Counted from the stretch's first letter, positions 48,753 through 61,541 are shown. The stretch is 64,000 bases of DNA from Otis tarda (GCA_026413225.1 CM048591.1:39525803-39589802); one strand, 5' to 3'. Notes: generated by a model from the sequence alone, not told the origin. Translations and numbers: made by a program.

Positions 48753-49505
48753 TCACAGGGCTGCCAGACAGGGCTGCACTGGGGGCGAGACACCCTCTTG
48801 GGGAGGCAGCAGGGCTGGGAGCACCCGCGGGGCTGCCCTCCAGCCCCCGGCAGCATGGGCGTCCTGCTGGCCCAGGGGACGACGGGCCTCTCTGCTGGGC
48901 CCTTGCACGGTGACATGTGCACGCTGTTGTGCACGTGTCACTGTGCGGTTTTGGACGGAGCCTCCCAGCATCTGGACCGGCAGCAGCTCTGCATCCACCC
49001 TGCTGTTGGTGGGGATGCCCGTGTTGGTGTTCTCTGCCACGGCTGCCTCCAGCACCCTGTTGCCAAAGAGCTCCTCCAGCTCCTGATGGACCCAGGACTG
49101 CAGGGTCTGGAAGAGCGTTGGATGGTTCTCAAAATGGCTCAACCAGTTTGGGGGCTGGAGGCCGCCCGCAGGATGCCTGGGCACCCCTTCTGCCACTCGT
49201 CCTTGCGCTGCCCCACGGCGACGGAGGTGGTGGGCGCCCTGGGGTCTGGGAGCTCCTGCGGCCTGGCGGACAATGACTGATGATGTCCCAGGTGGTGTAA
49301 TGACATGCTCCATGTAGTCATTGTCCGCCCGCACCGAGTGCAAGATGGATAGGATCCTCCTCTTGCAGAGGGGGCACTCGGGTTTGGTTTCAGCCCACCG
49401 CAAGATGCACAGATAGCAGAACTGGTGGAGGCATGGCATCACGTAGCTGACCTCCTCCCAGCTGTCCAGGCATATTGGACAGCGGTCCTTCAGCTCTGTG
49501 GCCAT
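48753..49505 (-). CDS. TOPORS-like RING-finger E3 ligase, short form, two missense variants (unit 5)
   Basis: Differs from unit 1 at His95Arg (codon 49221-49223) and Ala243Val (codon 48777-48779). Neither touches the RING or the residue 114-156 block. The upstream G run has 5 G, so the frame closes just above the ATG as in unit 1. The alternative tail frame is intact to 48496. Its leader (49525-50048) is the most diverged of all copies, so this copy may differ in expression more than in protein. Confidence 0.75.
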   Translation of the reverse strand: MATELKDRCPICLDSWEEVSYVMPCLHQFCYLCILRWAETKPECPLCKRRILSILHSVRADNDYMEHVITPPGTSSVIVRQAAGAPRPQGAHHLRRRGAAQGRVAEGVPRHPAGGLQPPNWLSHFENHPTLFQTLQSWVHQELEELFGNRVLEAAVAENTNTGIPTNSRVDAELLPVQMLGGSVQNRTVTRAQQRAHVTVQGPSREARRPLGQQDAHAAGGWRAAPRVLPALLPPQEGVSPPVQPCLAAL

Positions 49506-49524
49506 GCTCTCCACTGGCTGCGGT

Positions 49525-50048
49525 GGGCTGGGGGAGCTGGGGATGTTGAGCCGCTCCCTCTCCCTGGTGCCGCAGCAGCGGGTGTCACGCTAGAAAAGTA
49601 AGAGAGGCCACCGTCACTGGTTGGCCCGGGTAGAGGTGGAAGAAATGCCCAGGTCCCTCAAGAAGGAAACCCTCCCAGCTCCCCGGCCAGCTCACCTCTG
49701 CTGCTGCGAGCGCACCTCCTGGGGATCCCGGCTGCCTGAACCTGGCAGGGCCGGGGAAAATCCTGCCCCGGCTCTGGGGTCGGGGCTGGGGGAGCTGGGG
49801 ATGTTGAGCCGCTCCCTCTCCCTGGTGCCGCAGCAGCAGGTGTCACGCTAGAAAAGGAAGAGAGGCCACCATCATTGGTTGGCCGGGGTAGAGGTGGAAG
49901 AAATGCCCAGGTCCCTCAAGAAGGAAACCCTCCCAGCTCCCCGGCCAGCTCACCTCTGCTGCTGCGAGCGCAGCTCCTGGGGATCCCGGCTGCCTGAACC
50001 TGGCAGGGCCGGGAAAAATCCTCCAGTCCTGCACTGGCTCTGGGGTCG
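49525..50048 (-). repeat. Duplicated exon-intron leader module, converted version (unit 5)
   Basis: Predicted introns 49590-49695 and 49848-49953. The first copy carries variants typical of the second copy in other units ('aaggaaaccc', 'cacctcctggggatcccgg'). The second copy carries private changes ('gccggggtagagg', 'gcgcagctcc'). A substitution at 49599 lies in the acceptor pyrimidine tract. Confidence 0.7.
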
Positions 50049-50640
50049 CACACGGAGAGCTGCAACGAGCAACTCCCCGAGCACGACACCAGCACCGACG
50101 GCCTCACTCAGCACTCCAGCCTCGCCGACTGCTCAGCTGGAGTCTGGGCACGAGCCCACCGCGTGAGACTCAGCACCCGCTCGTAGGCACTGAGGGTGTC
50201 CTGGTCACAATCCATTGCTCAGGGATGTTCCAAGCTGTTGCTAGGTGACATCAGAGTCCTTCACCTGGACACGTCTCCATCCATCTCTTGGTGACAACAA
50301 AACCTGTCGCCAAAATTGGGGGCTCGATGGCATCGGAACCCATCACTTGGTCAAATCGCTGTCCACTGGTCAGGGACATCATGACAGGCTGTCCTCATCC
50401 ACAGCGCTTGCCCTGGCAGCACTGCTGCCCTGGCACACACGTCTGGGCTTACCAGAATGCCACTGCCCACTCCATCCCCTCCATCTCTTGTCTTGTTCTC
50501 GGCATCGGTGTTTCACGCCGGTCACCGAGGCCTCGGCCCTGTCTTCTTGGGGCCCCGTCATGTCACTCTGGCTGTGGCAGGTGTCTCCAGGCACATATGG
50601 CAAGAGGGCTCACTGGCCAACACAGCCTTGACGTCTTCAT

Positions 50641-50731
50641 TTTAAAGTTAAAGCCTGTTCTGAATGGCATTTTCCAAATGCCTCTTTTTAATGCGCTGAT
50701 AGGCACGAAGCATCGACCAGGACTCTAGGAC
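50641..50731 (-). mobile_element. CR1: CR1-like tail fragment B (unit 5)
   Basis: Back to the array consensus, outside the diverged tract. Confidence 0.65.
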
Positions 50732-51011
50732 CACTTCAGGTCACATTATAGGTGATGTTAAAAAAAAAAAAAGTTTCTCAAATTAATTATAAGATTGTAG
50801 AGGCTATTCGGCACAGTTCCCCTTGTACTTCGTCTTCCAAAGAACACTGATTTTGGAAGAAAACGTTGCACTGTTACTTCAGCCTCAGTGAGAAAGTAAA
50901 TGAGAAGGAGTGTCAAAGGAACCCAGCTATGTAGACTCATACTAAGAGGAGACTTGGAGAATCAGCAATCAGCTAACCTACAGCTGGAGTTCGTACCACT
51001 GGTCACCACCC

Positions 51012-51582
51012 TGTAGGCCTAGCCATTCAGCAAGTTTTCAGTCCACCTCACTCTCTGTTCTACTTCATCAGCTTCTCTACAAGGATCTTACAGCACACAG
51101 TGTCAAAAGCCTTACTGAAATCTAGACAGTATCCACTGTCCTCCCCTCGTCTGCCAGGCCAGTCATTTAATCGGAGACATTTATTAAGTTGATCAACCAT
51201 GACTCCCCCTTGCTGAACCATTTTGACTATGCCTGATGATCTTTGTGTCCTTCATGAGCCTGGAAATGGTTTCCAGGACTAGCTGCTCCATCACCTCCCC
51301 AGAGACTGAGGTGAGACTGACTAGCCTGTTGGTCCTTGGCCAGTTCTCCTTTCTGCCCTTCTTGGAGATAGGAGTCGCTTTTCTCAGGTCCTCAGGTACT
51401 ACTCCCAGTGACCATGATTGATAAAAGATTGTTGAGAGCGGCCTCACAATGACGTCAGACAGCTCCCTCAGCCTTCAGGAGTGCATCCTATCAGTGCTGA
51501 TGGACTTCTGTGTGACCAGTTTGCTTAAGCATTTATTCAGTGACCTGGTCCTCTTCAACCAAGGGCACGTCTTCATTTCTCC
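51012..51582 (-). pseudogene. CR1: CR1 reverse-transcriptase fragment (unit 5)
   Basis: Longest open part 51193-51447. Same breaks as in unit 1. Confidence 0.88.
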
Positions 51583-54120
51583 AGACTTTCCCTCTGGGAC
51601 GTGGAATTCCTGAAGGCCTGAGACTATCAAGAGTAACACAAACCCAATTAAAACAGTCTCTCTGTATTGTGAATACTGACTGAGCAGTGAGTGGAACACC
51701 CACTCCTTCATGCCGTAAATGTTCTGCCATAGGCAATACATAGATAGCACTTCAAATGTATTTACATATGCTTTTGAATAACCCTCCAAAATGTTATTAG
51801 ATGTACATATTCAAAAGGTGGTTAGCTGGTTGCTCTTAATTTCCTTATTTTGGTACCTTTCGTACAGATACGCAAGAGAACAGAAGGTGATTTTAGTACG
51901 GATTTGAGCTTATTTGAGGTCTCACACAAGTGAAAGACTATTGCACAGCGCTGTACCACCAGGACGGTATGTGAGATGACCTTCGTGCCACTCTATTTCT
52001 CTCTCAGAAAGAACTGATGTTTCTTTCTTGAGGAGGGGCGTAAGTTGCTCTGCATCAATATTTTTGCATGTCTTGATCTACTTATTTTAAGTGGCAGTCC
52101 GCTCTCTACTCACCTGCTGGTAGGTCCCATGTTTACTCTGACATTACCGATAGTTCATTTAAATCTCTCCTCATAGTTGTTTCTGAGCAGTCTGTTCAAG
52201 CGTTTCTCTCCTCCATGCCACTGTCAGCAGTGCAGACTGTTTCATTATTTGATACCGTAGCCCAAAACATGCAGAAGGTGCTGGAACCATATTAGGAACC
52301 GATTTGGAAAGAAGTTAATTGTGGTGCAGGAATGTATACTGAGTCTGTGACAGGAAACTATTGTATCAGAAGGCTTTATCCTGAGGAGGTAGAGCTCTAA
52401 AATATTCCTGAAATGATAAATTATGCTCTGATGTATATTGTAGCATTTTTTATAAGAAAGGTTGTAACTTTCACAGTGGTTGTGCTCAATTTGTTTAATA
52501 ATCCGACAGCTCTAGCAGCAGAAGGTTTTTATCTTTCATTTAAAAAACACGTACTTGGAGCACGTGCCTCGGTCGGTTCTGGGATCTGGTCTTAATTACT
52601 TAGGAAATCTTTTACAGAAAGACAGAAGTAATTCTAGACTATTTAACAAGCAGGTTTCACTGAAGCAAAATGCCTTTATGTGACGCACTGTGTCTTGTCA
52701 CAGGCCTGGAGAGCCATTTACTGCCAACTGCAAGCTGCTGTGCTGGGGTTCCTGTTCTGTGCAGCCGTAGTTGCAGCAGAGGACTGCACAGTGTTTAGAC
52801 CAGGTCTGTGATTTACTTATCCTGAGAGGTGGTCCCCACTTACTTCCAAGTCGAGAACAAATATTAGGCAGCCTCTCTACTGCCTGCCTCTGTGTGCTGC
52901 TCTTCTTGGCTCATTTATTAGGGAATACTTCTGGGCTGCAAGAGAGATCGTCTGTCTCGACAGACTCTTTACAGGGTGGCTTTTTTCAAAGCAGAAGAGA
53001 AGGCTTTATTAGGATGGGAGCTGCAGGAAGCAAGTGTGTTAGAGATGTGTATTTTGATAGGGTTAGGAGCAGGGGTTTTTTTTCTGTCAGTTTGTAAGAG
53101 GATAACTGGGAGTTCTCTGAGCTTGTAGGTGTAAGTAAGACCTTAGGTTTAACTGCCTGCTCGTTGATGTTTCACCTCTGAATCTATTGTCTCTTGTTCT
53201 GGTTCCTTTCTTTGAGATTATATTGTATTTATCATAGTCTAATTCGGTTTCCAGTAAAGTATCAAGTGTAAAGATATGGTGAAGTAAGACTGAAACGTGA
53301 CCTTTGTGCGGCACCTGAATTCCGGTAGGACTCAACCTGCTGTTTCTGCTGCCTGCCCTTTCCCGCTGTCCTGCCTGAGACAAGCAGGAGTGTCGTTTTC
53401 ACGGAGGCAGCAGTACTGTGAATATGTATATTGTTGGCTGTGAAGAAGAAGTGGTGATGTTAAATATTGATTTGTGTCAGGCTGGTATCTTGAGAAAGAA
53501 AAGCACGCTCCCAGAATTCAAAGAAAAATATTGTCATAATCAAGGGTTCAGGCCATAGATTTCAGGCTCTGTCAGGGAAAAGTGTTTGTATTCAAGGACT
53601 GGTGTGGACCTGTGTCCACCAGGATTGTGATAGCATGAAATGAAGTCTGTCTTTATGTAGTTTTGGGTGTAGTCTACCCAGAAAAAAATATTTATAAGGA
53701 ATAGCTGTTGGCTGACTTTTCTACAAAAACCAGTGAGCAAATACAGGTGACAGTAAACAGGTAATTCCAGACTGTCAGATGTCTGCTTGCATGTTTTCAG
53801 TGCTGGAGTGTGCCGCTGCCTGCTTCTTTAGTTGTCCTTTTCCATACGTGAGTGTCATAGAGGTACTGTTTCACCTGTGGTGGCATCTCCTCCTGCTCTT
53901 CTGGGGAAAACGAGAGAGAATCTCTCTAAAATCTGAATGACGGTATATAATCTCAAAAAATGGATTAAGAATCTGCCTGAAGACGTGCAAGACCACAACA
54001 GTGATCGTAACTGTGATGTGATTGTAAAGTGATGTAGTGTGAAGTCCATCCCTCAGTAACAACAGAACCTGTCACTCGGGGGTTCAATGGCAATAAGCAC
54101 TCCAGGCCTGACCAGAAGGT

Positions 54121-54296
54121 AAAGCCTGTTGTGAAGGGCGTTGTCCAAGTACCTCCTTTCAAGGCACTGACAGGCACGGGGCATGGACCGGCTGGCTCTA
54201 GGGAGCCTGTTCCAGTGTCTGACCGGCCTCTTGGTAAAGAAAGGTTTCCTAATATCAAGTCTGAACCTCCTCTGATGCAGCTTTGAACCACTGCCA
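54121..54296 (-). mobile_element. CR1: CR1 tail fragment A (unit 6)
   Basis: Same fragment as in unit 1. Confidence 0.85.
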
Positions 54297-54777
54297 TGCA
54301 GCCCAGCGCTGGATCGCAGCGGGGAGAGCTCAGCACCTCCCTCTCCTCTTCCTCTCCTCGATGCAGAGAGCAGCACCGAGTCATGACTCCACGCAAGATG
54401 AGGGATTTGTGTGCTGCCGTGGCGAGGCTGTGCTGGGCAGTGCAGGCTGGTAAGGAGAGCAGAGCTCTGGGACACAGGAGCAGAGGGTGCACTGAGGAGG
54501 CCAGGCCTGGGGTGATGAGTGGTGGGGCACGCGCTGGCCCTGGAGAGCCCCCAGCTGGAAACTTCTGCTCTGGAACCAGCTGCAGAGGTGCAGGCCTGGA
54601 TCTGGGCAGCACCTGCCTTTGTGGGGAGCAATGAAATAGTACGGGGCACACATAGAAGGACCCCTCAGCGTTACATGCCAGCTGTCTCAGCAAAAAAAAA
54701 AACCTAAAAAAGGGTGAGGATAGCAAGGCCGCCTGCACTGTTAGTGACACTGACACTTTTTCTGTAGTTTCAATGCA

Positions 54778-54783
54778 TTTATT
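54778..54783 (-). promoter_or_regulatory. AATAAA polyadenylation signal (unit 6)
   Basis: 369 nt beyond the CDS stop, minus strand. Confidence 0.5.
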
Positions 54784-55146
54784 TTACTTGGATAATTGGG
54801 TTTGGGGGCTGGGAGCCCTTGAGGGCTGGCAGATGTCCCAGCCGATGGTGTGGTCTTGTTTTGGTCATGCCCTGAGGCACCCTCCACGGTCACCGGCGTG
54901 GTGCTGATTTCTTGTTGTCTGGAGAGGCCTCAGAGCTGCCAGTCTTCCTCTTTAGGGGTCGCCGTGGCCCCCCGGGGGAGCGTTTACTGCCCCAGCTGGA
55001 AGTGGAGGGCCCAGGCACAGCCTCCTGTGGCTGCACCCGGGCCTCTTCTTGCTCCGCAGAGGTGGCAATGGGAGCAGAGGGGTGGCTGCCAGGACTCCCG
55101 CCAGTGGCAGTGGGTGAGGCGCCGGGGAGCTCCTCCCCACCAGATC

Positions 55147-55899
55147 TCACAGGGCTGCCAGACAGGGCTGCACTGGGGGCGAGACACCCTCTTGGGGAGG
55201 CAGCAGGGCTGGGAGCACCCGCGGGGCTGCCCTCCAGCCCCCGGCAGCATGGGCGTCCTGCTGGCCCAGGGGACGACGGGCCTCTCTGCTGGGCCCTTGC
55301 ACGGTGACATGTGCACGCTGTTGTGCACGTGTCACTGTGCGGTTTTGGACGGAGCCTCCCAGCATCTGGACCGGCAGCAGCTCTGCATCCACCCTGCTGT
55401 TGGTGGGGATGCCCGTGTTGGTGTTCTCTGCCACGGCTGCCTCCAGCACCCTGTTGCCAAAGAGCTCCTCCAGCTCCTGATGGACCCAGGACTGCAGGGT
55501 CTGGAAGAGCGTTGGATGGTTCTCAAAATGGCTCAACCAGTTTGGGGGCTGGAGGCCGCCCGCAGGATGCCTGGGCACCCCTTCTGCCACTCGTCCTTGC
55601 GCTGCCCCACGGCGATGGAGGTGGTGGGCGCCCTGGGGTCTGGGAGCTCCTGCGGCCTGGCGGACAATGACTGATGATGTCCCAGGTGGTGTAATGACAT
55701 GCTCCATGTAGTCATTGTCCGCCCGCACCGAGTGCAAGATGGATAGGATCCTCCTCTTGCAGAGGGGGCACTCGGGTTTGGTTTCAGCCCACCGCAAGAT
55801 GCACAGATAGCAGAACTGGTGGAGGCATGGCATCACGTAGCTGACCTCCTCCCAGCTGTCCAGGCATATTGGACAGCGGTCCTTCAGCTCTGTGGCCAT
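55147..55899 (-). CDS. TOPORS-like RING-finger E3 ligase, short form (unit 6)
   Basis: Ala243Val as in unit 5, otherwise identical to unit 1, including all zinc ligands. The upstream G run is 5 G (frame closed above the ATG). The alternative tail frame is intact to 54890. The sharing of Ala243Val by adjacent units fits local duplication or conversion between neighbours. Confidence 0.75.
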   Translation of the reverse strand: MATELKDRCPICLDSWEEVSYVMPCLHQFCYLCILRWAETKPECPLCKRRILSILHSVRADNDYMEHVITPPGTSSVIVRQAAGAPRPQGAHHLHRRGAAQGRVAEGVPRHPAGGLQPPNWLSHFENHPTLFQTLQSWVHQELEELFGNRVLEAAVAENTNTGIPTNSRVDAELLPVQMLGGSVQNRTVTRAQQRAHVTVQGPSREARRPLGQQDAHAAGGWRAAPRVLPALLPPQEGVSPPVQPCLAAL

Positions 55900-55918
55900 G
55901 CTCTCCACTGGCTGCGGT

Positions 55919-56443
55919 GGGCTGGGGGAGCTGGGGATGTTGAGCCGCTCCCTCTCCCTGGTGCCGCAGCAGTGGGTGTCACGCTAGAAAAGGAAGAGAG
56001 GCCACCGTCACTGGTTGGCCCGGGTAGAGGTGGAAGAAATGCCCAGGTCCCTCAAGAAGGAAGCCCTCCCAGCTCCCCGGCCAGCTCACCTCTGCTGCTG
56101 CGAGCGCACCGCCTGGGTATCCCGGCTGCCTGAACCTGGCAGGGCCGGGGAAAATCCTGCCCCGGCTCTGGGGTCGGGGCTGGGGGGAGCTGGGGATGTT
56201 GAGCCGCTCCCTCTCCCTGGTGCCGCAGCAGCAGGTGTCACGCTAGAAAAGGAAGAGAGGCCACCATCACTGGTTGGCCCGGGTGGAGGTGGAAGAAATG
56301 CCCAGGTCCCTCAAGAAGGAAACCCTCCCAGCTCCCCGGCCAGCTCACCTCTGCTGCTGCGAGCGCACCTCCTGGGGATCCCGGCTGCCTGAACCTGGCA
56401 GGGCCGGGAAAAATCCTCCAGTCCTGCACTGGCTCTGGGGTCG
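55919..56443 (-). repeat. Duplicated exon-intron leader module (unit 6)
   Basis: Predicted introns 55984-56089 and 56243-56348. A private 'cagcagtgggtg' occurs at about 55968, where others read 'cagcagcgggtg'. Confidence 0.7.
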
Positions 56444-57035
56444 CACACGGAGAGCTGCAACGAGCAACTCCCCGAGCACGACACCAGCACCGACGGCCTC
56501 ACTCAGCACTCCAGCCTCGCCAACTGCTCAGCTGGAGTCTGGGCACGAGCCCACCGCGTGAGACTCAGCACCCGCTCGTAGGCACTGAGGGTGTCCTGGT
56601 CACAATCCATTGCTCAGGGATGTTCCAAGCTGTTGCTAGGTGACATCAGAGTCCTTCACCTGGACACGTCTCCGTCCATCTCTTGGTGACAACAAAACCT
56701 GTTGCCAAAATTGGGGGCTCGATGGCATCAGAACCCATCACTTGGGCAAATCGCTGTCCACTGGTCAGGGACATCACAACAGGCTGTCCTCATCCACAGC
56801 GCTTGCCCTGGCAGCACTGCTGCCCCGGCACACACGTCTGGGCTTACCAGAATGCCACTGCCCACTCCATCCCCTCCATCTCTTGTCTTGTTCTCGGCAT
56901 CGGTGTTTCACGCCGGTCACCGAGGCCTCGGCCCTGTCTTCTTGGGGCCCCGTCATGTCACTCTGGCTGTGGCAGGTGTCTCCAGGCACATATGGCAAGA
57001 GGGCTCACTGGCCAACACAGCCTTGACGTCTTCAT

Positions 57036-57126
57036 TTTAAAGTTAAAGCCTGTTCTGAATGGCATTTTCCAAATGCCTCTTTTTAATGCGCTGATAGGCA
57101 CGAAGCATCGACCAGGACTCTAGGAC
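57036..57126 (-). mobile_element. CR1: CR1-like tail fragment B (unit 6)
   Basis: Unchanged from unit 1. Confidence 0.65.
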
Positions 57127-57404
57127 CACTTCAGGTCACATTATAGGTGATGTTAAAAAAAAAAAGTTTCTCAAATTAATTATAAGATTGTAGAGGCTAT
57201 TCGGCACAGTTCCCCTTGTACTTCGTCTTCCAAAGAACACTGATTTTGGAAGAAAACGTTGCACTGTTACTTCAGCCTCAGTGAGAAAGTAAATGAGAAG
57301 GAGTGTCAAAGGAACCCAGCTATGTAGACTCATACTAAGAGGAGACTTGGAGAATCAGCAATCAGCTAACCTACAGCTGGAGTTCGTACCACTGGTCACC
57401 ACCC

Positions 57405-57975
57405 TGTAGGCCTAGCCATTCAGCAAGTTTTCAGTCCACCTCACTCTCTGTTCTACTTCATCAGCTTCTCTACAAGGATCTTACAGCACACAGTGTCAAA
57501 AGCCTTACTGAAATCTAGACAGTATCCACTGTCCTCCCCTCGTCTGCCAGGCCAGTCATTTAATCGGAGACATTTATTAAGTTGATCAACCATGACTCCC
57601 CCTTGCTGAACCATTTTGACTATGCCTGATGATCTTTGTGTCCTTCATGAGCCTGGAAATGGTTTCCAGGACTAGCTGCTCCATCACCTCCCCAGAGACT
57701 GAGGTGAGACTGACTAGCCTGTTGGTCCTTGGCCAGTTCTCCTTTCTGCCCTTCTTGGAGATAGGAGTCGCTTTTCTCAGGTCCTCAGGTACTACTCCCA
57801 GTGACCATGATTGATAAAAGATTGTTGAGAGCGGCCTCACAATGACGTCAGACAGCTCCCTCAGCCTTCAGGAGTGCATCCTATCAGTGCTGATGGACTT
57901 CTGTGTGACCAGTTTGCTTAAGCATTTATTCAGTGACCTGGTCCTCTTCAACCAAGGGCACGTCTTCATTTCTCC
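57405..57975 (-). pseudogene. CR1: CR1 reverse-transcriptase fragment (unit 6)
   Basis: Longest open part 57586-57840. Same breaks as in unit 1. Confidence 0.88.
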
Positions 57976-60514
57976 AGACTTTCCCTCTGGGACGTGGAAT
58001 TCCTGAAGGCCTGAGACTATCAAGAGTAACACAAACCCAATTAAAACAGTCTCTCTGTATTGTGAATACTGACTGAGCAGTGAGTGGAACACCCACTCCT
58101 TCATGCCGTAAATGTTCTGCCATAGGCAATACATAGATAGCACTTCAAATGTATTTACATATGCTTTTGAATAACCCTCCAAAATGTTATTAGATGTACA
58201 TATTCAAAAGGTGGTTAGCTGGTTGCTCTTAATTTCCTTATTTTGGTACCTTTCGTACAGATACGCAAGAGAACAGAAGGTGATTTTAGTACGGATTTGA
58301 GCTTATTTGAGGTCTCACACAAGTGAAAGACTATTGCACAGCGCTGTACCACCAGGACGGTATGTGAGATGACCTTCGTGCCACTCTATTTCTCTCTCAG
58401 AAAGAACTGATGTTTCTTTCTTGAGGAGGGGCGTAAGTTGCTCTGCATCAATATTTTTGCATGTCTTGATCTACTTATTTTAAGTGGCAGTCCGCTCTCT
58501 ACTCACCTGCTGGTAGGTCCCATGTTTACTCTGACATTACCGATAGTTCATTTAAATCTCTCCTCATAGTTGTTTCTGAGCAGTCTGTTCAAGCGTTTCT
58601 CTCCTCCATGCCACTGTCAGCAGTGCAGACTGTTTCATTATTTGATACCGTAGCCCAAAACATGCAGAAGGTGCTGGAACCATATTAGGAACCGATTTGG
58701 AAAGAAGTTAATTGTGGTGCAGGAATGTATACTGAGTCTGTGACAGGAAACTATTGTATCAGAAGGCTTTATCCTGAGGAGGTAGAGCTCTAAAATATTC
58801 CTGAAATGATAAATTATGCTCTGATGTATATTGTAGCATTTTTTATAAGAAAGGTTGTAACTTTCACAGTGGTTGTGCTCAATTTGTTTAATAATCCGAC
58901 AGCTCTAGCAGCAGAAGGTTTTTATCTTTCATTTAAAAAACACGTACTTGGAGCACGTGCCTCGGTCGGTTCTGGGATCTGGTCTTAATTACTTAGGAAA
59001 TCTTTTACAGAAAGACAGAAGTAATTCTAGACTATTTAACAAGCAGGTTTCACTGAAGCAAAATGCCTTTATGTGACGCACTGTGTCTTGTCACAGGCCT
59101 GGAGAGCCATTTACTGCCAACTGCAAGCTGCTGTGCTGGGGTTCCTGTTCTGTGCAGCCGTAGTTGCAGCAGAGGACTGCACAGTGTTTAGACCAGGTCT
59201 GTGATTTACTTATCCTGAGAGGTGGTCCCCACTTACTTCCAAGTCGAGAACAAATATTAGGCAGCCTCTCTACTGCCTGCCTCTGTGTGCTGCTCTTCTT
59301 GGCTCATTTATTAGGGAATACTTCTGGGCTGCAAGAGAGATCGTCTGTCTCGACAGACTCTTTACAGGGTGGCTTTTTTCAAAGCAGAAGAGAAGGCTTT
59401 ATTAGGATGGGAGCTGCAGGAAGCAAGTGTGTTAGAGATGTGTATTTTGATAGGGTTAGGAGCAGGGTTTTTTTTTTCTGTCAGTTTGTAAGAGGATAAC
59501 TGGGACTTCTCTGAGCTTGTAGGTGTAAGTAAGACCTTAGGTTTAACTGCCTGCTCGTTGATGTTTCACCTCTGAATCTATTGTCTCTTGTTCTGGTTCC
59601 TTTCTTTGAGATTATATTGTATTTATCATAGTCTAATTCGGTTTCCAGTAAAGTATCAAGTGTAAAGATATGGTGAAGTAAGACTGAAACGTGACCTTTG
59701 TGCGGCACCTGAATTCCGGTAGGACTCAACCTGCTGTTTCTGCTGCCTGCCCTTTCCCGCTGTCCTGCCTGAGACAAGCAGGAGTGTCGTTTTCACGGAG
59801 GCAGCAGTACTGTGAATATGTATATTGTTGGCTGTGAAGAAGAAGTGGTGATGTTAAATATTGATTTGTGTCAGGCTGGTATCTTGAGAAAGAAAAGCAC
59901 GCTCCCAGAATTCAAAGAAAAATATTGTCATAATCAAGGGTTCAGGCCATAGATTTCAGGCTCTGTCAGGGAAAAGTGTTTGTATTCAAGGACTGGTGTG
60001 GACCTGTGTCCACCAGGATTGTGATAGCATGAAATGAAGTCTGTCTTTATGTAGTTTTGGGTGTAGTCTACCCAGAAAAAAATATTTATAAGGAATAGCT
60101 GTTGGCTGACTTTTCTACAAAAACCAGTGAGCAAATACAGGTGACAGTAAACAGGTAATTCCAGACTGTCAGATGTCTGCTTGCATGTTTTCAGTGCTGG
60201 AGTGTGCCGCTGCCTGCTTCTTTAGTTGTCCTTTTCCATACGTGAGTGTCATAGAGGTACTGTTTCACCTGTGGTGGCATCTCCTCCTGCTCTTCTGGGG
60301 AAAACGAGAGAGAATCTCTCTAAAATCTGAATGACGGTATATAATCTCAAAAAATGGATTAAGAATCTGCCTGAAGACGTGCAAGACCACAACAGTGATC
60401 GTAACTGTGATGTGATTGTAAAGTGATGTAGTGTGAAGTCCATCCCTCAGTAACAACAGAACCTGTCACTCGGGGGTTCAATGGCAATAAGCACTCCAGG
60501 CCTGACCAGAAGGT

Positions 60515-60690
60515 AAAGCCTGTTGTGAAGGGCGTTGTCCAAGTACCTCCTTTCAAGGCACTGACAGGCACGGGGCATGGACCGGCTGGCTCTAGGGAGC
60601 CTGTTCCAGTGTCTGACCGGCCTCTTGGTAAAGAAAGGTTTCCTAATATCAAGTCTGAACCTCCTCTGATGCAGCTTTGAACCACTGCCA
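60515..60690 (-). mobile_element. CR1: CR1 tail fragment A (unit 7)
   Basis: Same fragment as in unit 1. Confidence 0.85.
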
Positions 60691-61172
60691 TGCAGCCCAG
60701 CGCTGGATCGCAGCGGGGAGAGCTCAGCACCTCCCTCTCCTCTTCCTCTCCTCGATGCAGAGAGCAGCACCGAGTCATGACTCCACGCAAGATGAGGGAT
60801 TTGTGTGCTGCCGTGGCGAGGCTGTGCTGGGCAGTGCAGGCTGGTAAGGAGAGCAGAGCTCTGGGACACAGGAGCAGAGGGTGCACTGAGGAGGCCAGGC
60901 CTGGGGTGATGAGTGGTGGGGCACGCGCTGGCCCTGGAGAGCCCCCAGCTGGAAACTTCTGCTCTGGAACCAGCTGCAGAGGTGCAGGCCTGGATCTGGG
61001 CAGCACCTGCCTTTGTGGGGAGCAATGAAATAGTACGGGGCACACATAGAAGGACCCCTCAGCGTTACATGCCAGCTGTCTCAGCAAAAAAAAAAAACCT
61101 AAAAAAGGGTGAGGATAGCAAGGCCGCCTGCACTGTTAGTGACACTGACACTTTTTCTGTAGTTTCAATGCA

Positions 61173-61178
61173 TTTATT
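61173..61178 (-). promoter_or_regulatory. AATAAA polyadenylation signal (unit 7)
   Basis: 369 nt beyond the CDS stop, minus strand. Confidence 0.5.
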
Positions 61179-61541
61179 TTACTTGGATAATTGGGTTTGG
61201 GGGCTGGGAGCCCTTGAGGGCTGGCAGATGTCCCAGCCGATGGTGTGGTCTTGTTTTGGTCATGCCCTGAGGCACCCTCCACGGTCACCGGCGTGGTGCT
61301 GATTTCTTGTTGTCTGGAGAGGCCTCAGAGCTGCCAGTCTTCCTCTTTAGGGGTCGCTGTGGCCCCCCGGGGGAGCGTTTACTGCCCCAGCTGGAAGTGG
61401 AGGGCCCAGGCACAGCCTCCTGTGGCTGCACCCGGGCCTCTTCTTGCTCCGCAGAGGTGGCAATGGGAGCAGAGGGGTGGCTGCCAGGACTCCCGCCAGT
61501 GGCAGTGGGTGAGGCGCCGGGGAGCTCCTCCCCACCAGGTC

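Larger units (their letters stand above)
47540..53932. repeat. Tandem macrosatellite unit 5 (6393 bp)
   Basis: Junction variant aaaaactg. Contains a tract from about 49599 to 50430 with a dozen or more private substitutions, far denser than anywhere else in the array. The A run near 48299 is the shortest (9 A). Confidence 0.97.
53933..60326. repeat. Tandem macrosatellite unit 6 (6394 bp)
   Basis: Junction variant aaaatctg. Shares the Ala243Val substitution with unit 5 and the 6-G second leader run with unit 4. Confidence 0.97.
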
